The notes under the pieces are model-generated. The model was not told where the DNA came from, did not search any database, and saw nothing but the letters and a program-made list of their open reading frames with translations. Shown piece by piece: positions 1 through 6,752 of a DNA stretch of 15,929 bases. Position numbers and translations under genes: made by a program. Source of the stretch: an uncultured Frankiales bacterium (GTDB taxonomy: Bacteria > Actinomycetota > Actinomycetes > Mycobacteriales > SCTD01). How positions within the stretch are numbered: position 1 is the first letter of the stretch; every line of letters begins with the position of its first letter. The stretch lies in contig CAMLIA010000093.1 of NCBI GenBank assembly GCA_946479905.1, positions 1-15,929 of the forward strand. The letters are read 5' to 3'.

Positions 1-159
1 GCCTACCTGGGTGGCGAGGCCCCGGAGGCGCTCGCCGCCACGGAGGAGACCGCAGCGGACGCGGCGCTCGACGAGGCCACCGCCCACCCGGTGCCCAAAC
101 CGGTGAAGAAGGCGGCTCCGCGCAAGAAGAACCCGCCGAAGCACCAGGCCAAGCCATGA
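1..159 (+). CDS. C-terminal end of an ABC transporter ATPase (LivG-like), partial
   Basis: Only the last 52 codons are in the window; reading frame 1 is open from the first base to the TGA at 157-159. It begins AYLGGE, which resembles the usual end of LivG-type branched-chain amino acid ATPases (EAYLG). An Ala/Glu-rich stretch and then a Lys/Pro-rich basic tail (ending KHQAKP) follow, so this protein carries a C-terminal extension of about 45 residues beyond the normal family end. The stop overlaps the start of the LivF gene (ATGA at 156-159), which fits a livG-livF operon. The LivG assignment rests on a few residues plus context; the start and catalytic motifs lie outside the window. Confidence 0.6.
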   Translation, partial: AYLGGEAPEALAATEETAADAALDEATAHPVPKPVKKAAPRKKNPPKHQAKP

Positions 160-872
160 GCCTGCTCGAGATCGAGGACCTCCGGACCGGGTACGGCGCC
201 CTCCCTGTGCTGCAAGGGATCTCCTTCGCCGTCGAGGAGGGCGAGACGGCGGTGCTGTTCGGACTGAACGGTGCCGGCAAGACCACGACCGTCAACGCCA
301 TCGCCGGCCTGCTCCCCGCCTGGGAGGGCCAGATCCGGCTCGACGGCAAGGTCATCTCGGGGCTGGAGCCGCCGAAGGTCGTCGCCGCCGGTGTCGGCCT
401 GTCGCCCGAAGGTCGCCGGGTCTTCCCCGCGCTGACGGTCCTCACGAACCTCCGGCTCGGCGCGTGGACCCGCAAGGGCGAGGGCCGGCGCGCGATCGAG
501 GAGAGCATCGAGCAGGTGTTCTCCTACTTCCCGCGGCTGGAGGAGCGCAAGGACCAGCTCGCGGGGACGATGTCCGGCGGCGAGCAGCAGATGCTCGCCA
601 TCGGGCGGGCGGTCATGACCCGGCCCCGGGTGCTGCTCATCGACGAGGCCTCCCTGGGGCTGTCGCCGAAGCTCGCCCAGACGGTGTTCCAGGTGGTGAG
701 CAAGATCAACGGCGACGGCACCACGGTGCTCATCGTCGAGCAGAACGTCGGCGTGCTGCCCTACGCCGACCAGGCCCTCATCATGGAGAAGGGCACGCTC
801 ACGTTCGACGGCCGCGGGGCGGACCTGGAGAAGTCCGGCGACCTGCGCAAGACCTATCTCGGCACTGACTAG
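156..872 (+). CDS. livF: Branched-chain amino acid ABC transporter ATPase LivF
   Basis: A 238-residue ATPase, the usual LivF length, that would power uptake of leucine/isoleucine/valine or related amino acids from the cytoplasmic face of the membrane. Walker A is GLNGAGKTT (residues 36-44). SPEGRRVF (83-90) is the LivF-type Q-loop region, and the ABC signature is MSGGEQQ (139-145). Walker B is LLIDEASLGL (160-169), with Ala where most relatives have Pro (DEP), and VEQN replaces the H-loop in the way typical of LivF. The ATG overlaps the preceding stop by 4 bp, with no clear Shine-Dalgarno sequence, so translation is probably coupled. The permeases and binding protein must lie upstream of the window. 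Family assignment is firm; the exact substrate is inferred. Confidence 0.92.
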   Translation: MSLLEIEDLRTGYGALPVLQGISFAVEEGETAVLFGLNGAGKTTTVNAIAGLLPAWEGQIRLDGKVISGLEPPKVVAAGVGLSPEGRRVFPALTVLTNLRLGAWTRKGEGRRAIEESIEQVFSYFPRLEERKDQLAGTMSGGEQQMLAIGRAVMTRPRVLLIDEASLGLSPKLAQTVFQVVSKINGDGTTVLIVEQNVGVLPYADQALIMEKGTLTFDGRGADLEKSGDLRKTYLGTD

Positions 873-881
873 GAGATCGAC

Positions 882-1334
882 ATGAAGTCCCCCGGGTACT
901 ACGGCCGCCTCGTCGGCTACGTCATCGCGCTCGTCGGGTTCCTGGTCATCGGCCTGGGCTACAACGGGATCGCGGGTTCGCTGCTCGACGTCCGGGCGCA
1001 GCTGCCGTACCTGATCTCCGGCGGCTTCCTCGGCCTCGCCATCGTGGTGTTCGGCGTCGGTCTCATCATCAACGCGAGCGCCCGCGAGGACCGCTCCCGG
1101 CTCGAGGGCGTGCTGGTGCAGCTGCTCGAGGCGCAGCACGACGGGTCCGCGGCGCACCACGTGCCCGCGGGCGTCGACGGCCTGTTCGCGGCAGGTGCGG
1201 CGAGCTACCACCGCCCCGACTGCCGGCTCGTGGACGGCCGCGAGGAGATCGCCTACGTCACGGCGACCGAGGCGGTCGCCCGCTCCCTGGCTCCGTGCCG
1301 CGTGTGCAAGCCGGACGTGGCCGCCTCCGTCTGA
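882..1334 (+). CDS. Small membrane protein with C-terminal Ada/MBL-type zinc-binding module
   Basis: A 150-residue protein. Two hydrophobic helices (about residues 10-31 and 42-64) are followed by a charged, probably cytoplasmic region with helical character (68-90). The C-terminus carries YHRPDC (109-114) and, 25 residues later, PCRVCKP (138-144). The pattern H110-x3-C114 ... C139-x2-C142 resembles the small zinc module of the Ada N-terminal domain and of some metallo-beta-lactamase-fold proteins (YHxPDC ... GYxPCKxCKP). An AGGAG ribosome site at 871-875 overlaps the livF stop codon, so the gene is probably cotranscribed with the transporter. Function is unknown: the module could sense metal, bind DNA or be structural. 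Zinc binding is inferred from the ligand pattern, not shown. Confidence 0.8.
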   Translation: MKSPGYYGRLVGYVIALVGFLVIGLGYNGIAGSLLDVRAQLPYLISGGFLGLAIVVFGVGLIINASAREDRSRLEGVLVQLLEAQHDGSAAHHVPAGVDGLFAAGAASYHRPDCRLVDGREEIAYVTATEAVARSLAPCRVCKPDVAASV

Positions 1335-1345
1335 CAGGGGGTCGG

Positions 1346-3073
1346 TCAGGTCTGCGGGGTGACCGTGACCGAGACCGACGTGGTGGCGGTGCCGTGCGCG
1401 ACGTCCACGTGGTCGGTCACCGCGTTGTTGCCCGGCGTGCACAGGCTCTTGTCCGGGGTCACCGACAGCGTCGCCTGACCGCCCGCAGGGACCTTCCCGG
1501 ACGTGGGGCCGAGCTTCGCCCACGGCGTGCCCTGGGTGGTCTTCTCCCGCGCGGTGGCGGACCAGCTGACCGGCTTGCTCGTGGTGTTCGTCAGGGTGAT
1601 CTGACCCGGGTGCGAGCCGCCGTTGGGGTCGCAGGTGGGTGCCTTGGTCAGCGCGGCCGAGAAGGTGCCTGCGGCCGTCGGGGACGGGGTCGGTGACGGG
1701 GTCCGGCTCGGCCGGGGCGAGGGCGTGGCCGAGCGGGTCGGGGACGCGGACGGTCTGCTCGAGGGCGACGCGGAGCCGGTCGCGCTGGGGGTCGCGCTGG
1801 GGGTGCCGCTCGCCGACGGGGTGGCCGAGGCCGTCGGCGTGGGCGAGCCGGTCGGCGAGGGCGTGGGCGAGGCGGTGGGGGACGGCGTGGGGGACGCCTC
1901 AGGGGTCGGGTCGGCCAGGGCAGGCAGCGCGGTGCAGCCCGACGCCGGGCAGCTGCGGTGGTTCGTCACCGCCAGGACGCCGCCGCCGCCGAGGACGAGC
2001 GCTGCTGCCGCCAGGCCGGCAGCGGCCGGCCTGCGTCCGGTGCCGATCGCGGCTCCGGCGCCGACCACGGCCAGCGTGCCGAGCCCGAGCAGGCCGAGCC
2101 CGAGTCCGCGGTGCGGGCTGCTGGTGATGTCGTGCAGCCGCGGTGCGTTGCGGATCAGGACACGCCCCGAGTACACCGCGATCCAGGCGTGGTCGGCGTC
2201 GACGCTGGTCACGTCGTAGAAGGACGAGCGCTCGTAGCTGGGTGGGGTCTTCTCGTACGACCAGGCGGTGCCGTCGTCGGTGCTGCGGGCGATCAGGCCG
2301 GCGGTGCCGACGACGTACACGGTGGAACCGCTGCGGGATATGCCCCGCTCCTGCTCGTCGGCGACGCCGCGTCCCGGCAGGTCGGCGGCCGCGGCCGTCG
2401 TACCGGTCACGTGGTCGACCCACGGGTGACCGCTGTGCTGCGCGTCCTGCCCGAGGGCGAAGCCGCTGCCCTCGCCGAGGCTGAGGGCGTCGAAGAGGAA
2501 CAGGCTGCCCGTGCGGGCCTGCGTGAAGGTCCTGCCGCCGTCGGCGGTGATGAACACGTCAGGGGCGGCGGCGACGACGCCGTCGTTCGCGCTGCTCCAG
2601 TCCATCCGGGCGCTCTCGCCGAAGGTGCCGTGCAGCTGCTTCCAGACCAGCCCGTCGGCGGACGCGTAGAGCCCGGACGTCGCCAGGCCGAACCAGCGGT
2701 CGCCGACCGCCGTGACGTCGGTCGTGCGACCCGGCCAGGGGCGGTACTGCTTCCAGCTGCCGCCGCCGTCGTGCGTGACCAGGACACCCTCGAAGTCGCC
2801 CGCCGCGACGCCGTCGTTCTCGTCGGCGAACGAGATCCGGTCGACGGCCTCGTGCACCGGGGTCGCCATCAGGTGCCACGTGAAGCCACCGTCGGTGCTG
2901 CGGTTGATGCCGGAGTCGGTGCCGAGGAAGATCAGGTCGGCGCTGACGGCGTCGATGCTCAGCGCCCGGCTGCAGCTGCAGTCGACGGGCAGCCAGCCCG
3001 GGCGGTCGGAGGCCGCAGCGGCCGCAGGCGCGGCGAGCAGGAGGAGCGAGAGGGCCAGCAGCAGTCGTCGCAC
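1346..3073 (-). CDS. Secreted or membrane-anchored BNR/Ycf48-type beta-propeller protein
   Basis: A 575-residue protein read from the GTG at 3073. This start is chosen because it is followed at once by a signal peptide (RR, a Leu run, then APAAAAA, residues 1-22); the open frame extends further upstream only into the VWA gene. Residues about 25-312 contain Asp-box-like turns (STDGGFTW, THDGGGSW, TADGGRTF, STDDGTAW), as in BNR, sialidase-like and Ycf48 propellers. Two hydrophobic segments follow (about 318-338 and 343-363), then an 80-residue Pro/Ser/Thr linker. A C-terminal domain of about 105 residues with two Cys looks like an Ig- or BACON-type beta fold. Propeller and tail should both lie outside the cell. 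It follows the VWA gene by 20 bp on the same strand, so it is probably the last gene of that operon. Function unknown. Confidence 0.8.
   Translation of the reverse strand: MRRLLLALSLLLLAAPAAAAASDRPGWLPVDCSCSRALSIDAVSADLIFLGTDSGINRSTDGGFTWHLMATPVHEAVDRISFADENDGVAAGDFEGVLVTHDGGGSWKQYRPWPGRTTDVTAVGDRWFGLATSGLYASADGLVWKQLHGTFGESARMDWSSANDGVVAAAPDVFITADGGRTFTQARTGSLFLFDALSLGEGSGFALGQDAQHSGHPWVDHVTGTTAAAADLPGRGVADEQERGISRSGSTVYVVGTAGLIARSTDDGTAWSYEKTPPSYERSSFYDVTSVDADHAWIAVYSGRVLIRNAPRLHDITSSPHRGLGLGLLGLGTLAVVGAGAAIGTGRRPAAAGLAAAALVLGGGGVLAVTNHRSCPASGCTALPALADPTPEASPTPSPTASPTPSPTGSPTPTASATPSASGTPSATPSATGSASPSSRPSASPTRSATPSPRPSRTPSPTPSPTAAGTFSAALTKAPTCDPNGGSHPGQITLTNTTSKPVSWSATAREKTTQGTPWAKLGPTSGKVPAGGQATLSVTPDKSLCTPGNNAVTDHVDVAHGTATTSVSVTVTPQT
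1672..1912 (-). repeat. Degenerate Pro/Ser/Thr repeat region inside the propeller gene
   Basis: About 80 codons encode an irregular PTP / SPTPSPT / SATPSA series, rich in Pro, Ser, Thr and Ala and nearly free of hydrophobic residues. On the plus strand it reads as repeated gacggggt and gtcgg-type units. Linkers like this usually act as an extended cell-wall-spanning stalk and may be O-mannosylated in actinobacteria; both points are inference. Low-complexity GC-rich DNA of this kind is prone to length variation between strains. Confidence 0.75.
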
Positions 3074-3093
3074 GTGCCGGAGAGTAGCGATTC

Positions 3094-5037
3094 TCAGCCC
3101 GCCCGCCGACGCCCTCTCCGCGCGCGCAGGTAGTCGTTGACGACGAACTCGCCGAGCCGCGACGGGTCGGGGGAGAAGACCCGGCCGCCGTTGCGCTGGG
3201 CCAGCCGCTCGACGAAGTCGACGAGCCGCGGCTCGTCGTCGAGCATGAAGACGTTGATGGTCGCTCCGCGCCGGGTGATCCGCTCGACCTCGGCCATGGT
3301 CAGCTCGAGCGTCTCGGGAAGCGGCGGCCAGCAGAAGTCGGCGTACCCGTCGCGGGTGAGGTGGGCGGTCGGCTCGCCGTCGGTGACGACGAGGACGACG
3401 GGCTCGGCACCGGGGTGCCGCCCGAGGAAGCGGCCCGCGAGCATGAGCGCGTGCTGCAGGTTGGTGCCCTGCACGCGCTGCGGGTCGAGGCCGGCGAGCT
3501 GCTCGGCCCGCAGGACCTGGGCGTAGTCGCTGAACCCGATCACCTCGATGGCGTCCTGCGGGAACCGCGTCGTCACCAGCGAGTGCAGGGCCAGCGTCGT
3601 CTGCTTCGCGACGGCCCAGGTGCCGCGCAGCTCCATCGAGAACGACAGGTCGACCAGCAGCGCGACGGCCGCAGAGGTGCGGCGCTCGGTCTCGACGACC
3701 TCGAAGTCGTCGACCTTCAACCGCACGTTCCTCGGATCCCGCAGCACGGCGTTGCGGACGGTGCGGATGACGTCGAGCGGCTGCTCGTCGCCGAACTGCC
3801 ACTGCCGGGAGGCACCGGTGGTGTCGCCGGCGGCGCCCGCGTCGCGCACGTCGTGGTCGCCGCGTCCCTTCGAGCTGACCTGGTGGAACACCTTGCGCAG
3901 GGCGGTCGCTCCGAGCCGCCGCACCGCGCGCGGGGAGAGCTCGAGACGGCCGTGGGCGTCCCGCGTGAGGTAACCCTGCCTCTGCAACTCTCGCTCGATC
4001 CGCTGCAGGGCGCGCAGGTCGTCGAGGGCGCCGCGCCCGAGAGCCCGCTGCACGGCCGCCTCGTCGATGTCGTCCATCGAGGCACCGGGGTAGTCCTGGC
4101 CGAGCGCGGACTCGAGGTCGTCGAGGTCGGCGAGCTCCTGCAGGGCGCTCGTCGCGTCACCCAGCCCCAGCCCCTCCTCGCCCGTCATGCGCTCCCGGCC
4201 GCCCCACTGCAGGTCCGGGCGGGCCGCCCGCAGCGCGTCGCCGAGCTGCGCCATCTGCGCCTGCATGTCCATGTCCATCGCGCCGGCCATCAGCTCGGAG
4301 AGCTCCTGGCGCTGCTGGGGGGTGAGCGAGTCCATCAGCCGCTGCGCGGCTGCCGCCCGGCGCGCGAGCTCGTCCACCAGCTCGGCGAGGTCGGCCGGGT
4401 TCGACGGGAAGAACTGCCCGTGCTTGGCCATGAACTCGTCGAACTGCTCCTGGGTGTGCTCGCCGCGGGCGTCGGCCGCCAGCATCTGGTTGAGGTCGGC
4501 CAGCATGTCCTTGACGGCCTGCATGTCCTCAGGGCTCGCGTTCTCCAGCGCGTCCTTCATGCCCTGGAACTGCGAGTCGAGGACCTCCCGCCGCAGCAGG
4601 TCCTCGATCTGCTCGTAGGCGGCCCGCGCCTCCGGGCTGCGCCACGAGTAGGGCTTGAGCTCCTGCACCGCGCGGGCCGTGTCCGTCGGCAGCGCGTCGA
4701 GCTCCATCTCGGCCATCCGGGCGCTGTCGGACGGGTCGGGGAACAGGGCAGACCGCTCCAGCTCGAGAGCCTCGTCCAGCAGCTCGCGCACCTGCTGCAG
4801 GGTCCCGTCCAGGCGGCCCTGCTTGCGCAGCTCGCGCTGCCGGACGGCGGCCTGCCGGCGCAGGTCCTCCAGCCCGCGCAGCCCGTCGGTGCCGCGCCGC
4901 AGCAGGTCGCGCAGCGCCTGCCGGACGGAGTCGCCGGCCATGACCCGCTCGCCGATCTCGTCCACGGCCTCGGCGACGTCGAACGGCGGCTCGAGCGGGT
5001 CGCGCCCGCCCGCCCAGGCGCCGTACCGGAAGGTCAT
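3094..5037 (-). CDS. VWA-domain protein with intact MIDAS, partner of the upstream AAA+ ATPase
   Basis: A 647-residue protein. The ATG at 5037 overlaps the stop of the upstream small gene (ATGA) and has AAGGAG 11 bases upstream (5049-5054). Opening the frame further would overlap that gene. Residues about 1-430 are charged and mostly helical, with Glu/Arg/Gln/Met-rich stretches. The C-terminus is a von Willebrand factor A domain with MIDAS elements DLSFS (463-467), a GTN Thr loop, and TDGEP (Asp553). It ends in a basic RRGRRRAG tail. No signal peptide is visible, so it is probably cytoplasmic. AAA/VWA pairs of this kind (ChlI/ChlD-like, MoxR/CoxE-like) work as ATPase-driven chaperone or metal-insertion machines. 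M. tuberculosis Rv0958/Rv0959 look like the same pair from memory. The client is unknown. Confidence 0.85.
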   Translation of the reverse strand: MTFRYGAWAGGRDPLEPPFDVAEAVDEIGERVMAGDSVRQALRDLLRRGTDGLRGLEDLRRQAAVRQRELRKQGRLDGTLQQVRELLDEALELERSALFPDPSDSARMAEMELDALPTDTARAVQELKPYSWRSPEARAAYEQIEDLLRREVLDSQFQGMKDALENASPEDMQAVKDMLADLNQMLAADARGEHTQEQFDEFMAKHGQFFPSNPADLAELVDELARRAAAAQRLMDSLTPQQRQELSELMAGAMDMDMQAQMAQLGDALRAARPDLQWGGRERMTGEEGLGLGDATSALQELADLDDLESALGQDYPGASMDDIDEAAVQRALGRGALDDLRALQRIERELQRQGYLTRDAHGRLELSPRAVRRLGATALRKVFHQVSSKGRGDHDVRDAGAAGDTTGASRQWQFGDEQPLDVIRTVRNAVLRDPRNVRLKVDDFEVVETERRTSAAVALLVDLSFSMELRGTWAVAKQTTLALHSLVTTRFPQDAIEVIGFSDYAQVLRAEQLAGLDPQRVQGTNLQHALMLAGRFLGRHPGAEPVVLVVTDGEPTAHLTRDGYADFCWPPLPETLELTMAEVERITRRGATINVFMLDDEPRLVDFVERLAQRNGGRVFSPDPSRLGEFVVNDYLRARRGRRRAG

Positions 5038-5303
5038 CGCTCGTGCTTCTCCTTCTCGGCCAGGTAGGCCGAGTAGGCCAGCCGCCGGCGCAGCCGGATC
5101 GCCTCGCGCACCGGACGCAGGATGGGGCGCATCACCGTGAGGTAGACCAGCGCCATCCCGATCAGCAGCCACGCGTCGGCGACCTCGAGCCAGGCCACCA
5201 GCCAGCCGATCGCGAGGAAGAGCACGAACCCGACGAGGCCCGCGGCGAGCACCCGACGGCGCAGCGCGTTGGTGTCGGGGACGCCGAGGGCGGGATCACC
5301 CAT
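5034..5303 (-). CDS. Small two-helix membrane protein between the AAA+ and VWA genes
   Basis: An 89-residue protein with two transmembrane segments (about residues 18-40 and 43-62) and a strongly basic cytoplasmic-type region (RPVREAIRLRRRLAYSAY) ending KEKHER. The start ATG (5303-5301) shares one base with the stop of the AAA+ gene (TGATG), and its stop overlaps the ATG of the VWA gene (ATGA). Translation of all three genes is therefore likely coupled. By position and topology it could anchor the ATPase/VWA machine to the membrane, but this is inference; I do not recognise a named family. Confidence 0.8.
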   Translation of the reverse strand: MGDPALGVPDTNALRRRVLAAGLVGFVLFLAIGWLVAWLEVADAWLLIGMALVYLTVMRPILRPVREAIRLRRRLAYSAYLAEKEKHER

Positions 5304-6706
5304 CAGCGGCCGTAGACCGTGCGGTGGCCGACCGAGTCCTTCGACAGCCGGCGGTTGAGGTGCAGGCCCTCCATCGCGAGCTCCAGCGCGGCGGCCGCCA
5401 GTCCCGGGGACTCCTCCTCGATGCCGAGCCGCTGGAGCAGCTGGGCGAGCCCCGGCACGGTGCCGAGGTCGGCCAGCAGCTGCTGCGCCGGCACCAGGTC
5501 ACCGGTCTCGAGGATGCCGCCGTCGTCGAAGCGGCTCTGCAGGCCGGACAGGTCGAGGCCGGCCAGGGTGGCGCGGAAGGTGTCGGCGGTGGCCTTGCGC
5601 AGCAGGTGGTCCAGCACCTCGAGCTCCCGGCCCTCCTCGGTGGCCTCGAACTCCACCTTGCCGCGCGAGGCGGGGACGACGGCGGGCAGGTCGCACACCC
5701 GGGCGACCGCGGACTCTCCCGTCACCGCGGCGCGGCGCACGGCGGACGCGGCGATCGTCTCCGCGGCGGCCACCGCGAGCCGGGCGCTGACACCGGACCG
5801 CTGGTCGACCTGCGGGGACTCGCGGACGAGCCGGGTCCAGCGGGCCACGATCTCGAGCAGGTGGTCGGGCACCACCACGGGCGTGCTCTCCCACTGCAGC
5901 AGAGCCTCCTGCCGGATGAGGTCGAGCTCGTGGTGCAGGTCGATCGGGTAGTGGGTGCGGACCTCGGCACCGAAGCGGTCCTTGAGCGGCGTGATGATCC
6001 GGCCGCGGTTGGTGTAGTCCTCCGGGTTCGCCGAGGCGATGAGCAGCAGGTCCAGCGGGAGCCGCAGCGTGTAGCCGCGCACCTGGATGTCGCGCTCCTC
6101 CAGCACGTTGAGCAGGGCGACCTGGATGCGCTCGGCCAGGTCGGGCAGCTCGTTGACGCTGAAGATCCCCCGGTTGGTACGAGGGACGAGGCCGTAGTGG
6201 ACGGTCTCGGGGTCACCGAGGGTGCGCCCCTCCGCGACCTTGATGGGGTCGACGTCACCGATGAGGTCGCCGACCGACGTGTCGGGAGTCGCCAGCTTCT
6301 CGCCGTACCGCTCACTGCGGTGCTTCCAGCTGACCGGCGTCTGCTCGCCCTGGGCCGCGGTCACCTGCTTGCAGCGGCCGCAGACCGGGGCGTAGGGGTG
6401 GTCGTTGATCTCGCAGCCGCTGATCACCGGGGTCCACTCGTCGAGCAGGCCGGTGAGGGTGCGGATCATGCGGGTCTTGCCCTGGCCGCGCTCGCCCAGC
6501 AGCACGATGTCGTGCCCGGCGATCAGGGCCCGCTCGACCTCGGGGACGACCGTCTCGTCGTACCCCAGGATGCCCGGGAAGGTCGGTTCTCCGGCGGCGA
6601 GGCGGGCGAGCAGGTTGTCCCGGATCTCGGCCTTGACGGTCTTGTGCACGTGGCCGCTCGCGCGGAGCTCTGCGAGGGTGGCGGCCTGGCTGGTGGGTCG
6701 GCTCAC
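5303..6706 (-). CDS. AAA+ ATPase of the magnesium chelatase ChlI / MoxR type
   Basis: A 467-residue AAA+ protein starting at GTG 6706; an in-frame TAG lies 9-12 bases upstream, so no longer start exists. Walker A is GERGQGKT (71-78). The Walker B region reads GIFSVNELPDL (180-190), with Asn185-Glu186 where Asp-Glu is standard. I believe this is normal for this actinobacterial subfamily. Sensor 1 is ASANPEDYTNRGRI and the Arg-finger segment is PLKDRFG. An insertion after Walker A holds C98, H103, C109 and C112 (CGRC), a possible zinc site. It resembles 'magnesium chelatase' annotations such as M. tuberculosis Rv0958, but no chlorophyll or cobalamin gene is nearby. A role as ATPase motor for the VWA protein is more likely than metal chelation. 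Confidence 0.88.
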   Translation of the reverse strand: MSRPTSQAATLAELRASGHVHKTVKAEIRDNLLARLAAGEPTFPGILGYDETVVPEVERALIAGHDIVLLGERGQGKTRMIRTLTGLLDEWTPVISGCEINDHPYAPVCGRCKQVTAAQGEQTPVSWKHRSERYGEKLATPDTSVGDLIGDVDPIKVAEGRTLGDPETVHYGLVPRTNRGIFSVNELPDLAERIQVALLNVLEERDIQVRGYTLRLPLDLLLIASANPEDYTNRGRIITPLKDRFGAEVRTHYPIDLHHELDLIRQEALLQWESTPVVVPDHLLEIVARWTRLVRESPQVDQRSGVSARLAVAAAETIAASAVRRAAVTGESAVARVCDLPAVVPASRGKVEFEATEEGRELEVLDHLLRKATADTFRATLAGLDLSGLQSRFDDGGILETGDLVPAQQLLADLGTVPGLAQLLQRLGIEEESPGLAAAALELAMEGLHLNRRLSKDSVGHRTVYGR

Positions 6707-6712
6707 TCCCTC

Positions 6713-6741
6713 ACGCTACGTCGGAGGACCGGATCCGTCAT
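6713..6741 (-). promoter_or_regulatory. Probable promoter of the AAA/VWA operon, leaderless type
   Basis: On the minus strand the -35-like ATGACG (6741-6736) is followed after 17 bp by the -10 TAGCGT (6718-6713), which fits TANNNT. The GTG start at 6706 comes 6 bases after the -10, so transcription would begin at or next to the start codon. That is the standard leaderless layout in actinobacteria. It explains the poor Shine-Dalgarno spacing. The element lies in the 46-bp gap before the divergent FIST gene. Confidence 0.5.
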
Positions 6742-6752
6742 GCTGTGCCGCC

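Noticed and set aside
3..1523. Long minus-strand open frame opposite the LivG tail, livF and the zinc-module gene
   Set aside because: It is antisense to three overlapping, motif-supported genes; Arg/Glu/Asp/His-rich without a domain.
1672..1912. Minisatellite or mobile element in the GC-rich repeat tract
   Set aside because: It stays in frame and encodes a Pro/Ser/Thr linker typical of surface proteins; no inverted ends or transposase are seen.
3074..3802. N-terminal extension of the propeller protein into the VWA gene
   Set aside because: The frame is open but out of register with the VWA frame, Arg-rich and featureless. A signal peptide begins at GTG 3073, right after the VWA stop.
3361..5067. 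Long plus-strand open frame opposite the VWA gene
   Set aside because: It is antisense to a gene with clear VWA motifs, has a repetitive Arg/Leu/Val/Gly-rich product with no family features, and is a common artefact of high-GC codon bias.
5303..6706. A true magnesium chelatase subunit for chlorophyll or cobalamin synthesis
   Set aside because: No ChlH/CobN or tetrapyrrole gene is nearby, and the AAA plus VWA plus membrane gene context fits a MoxR-like machine better.
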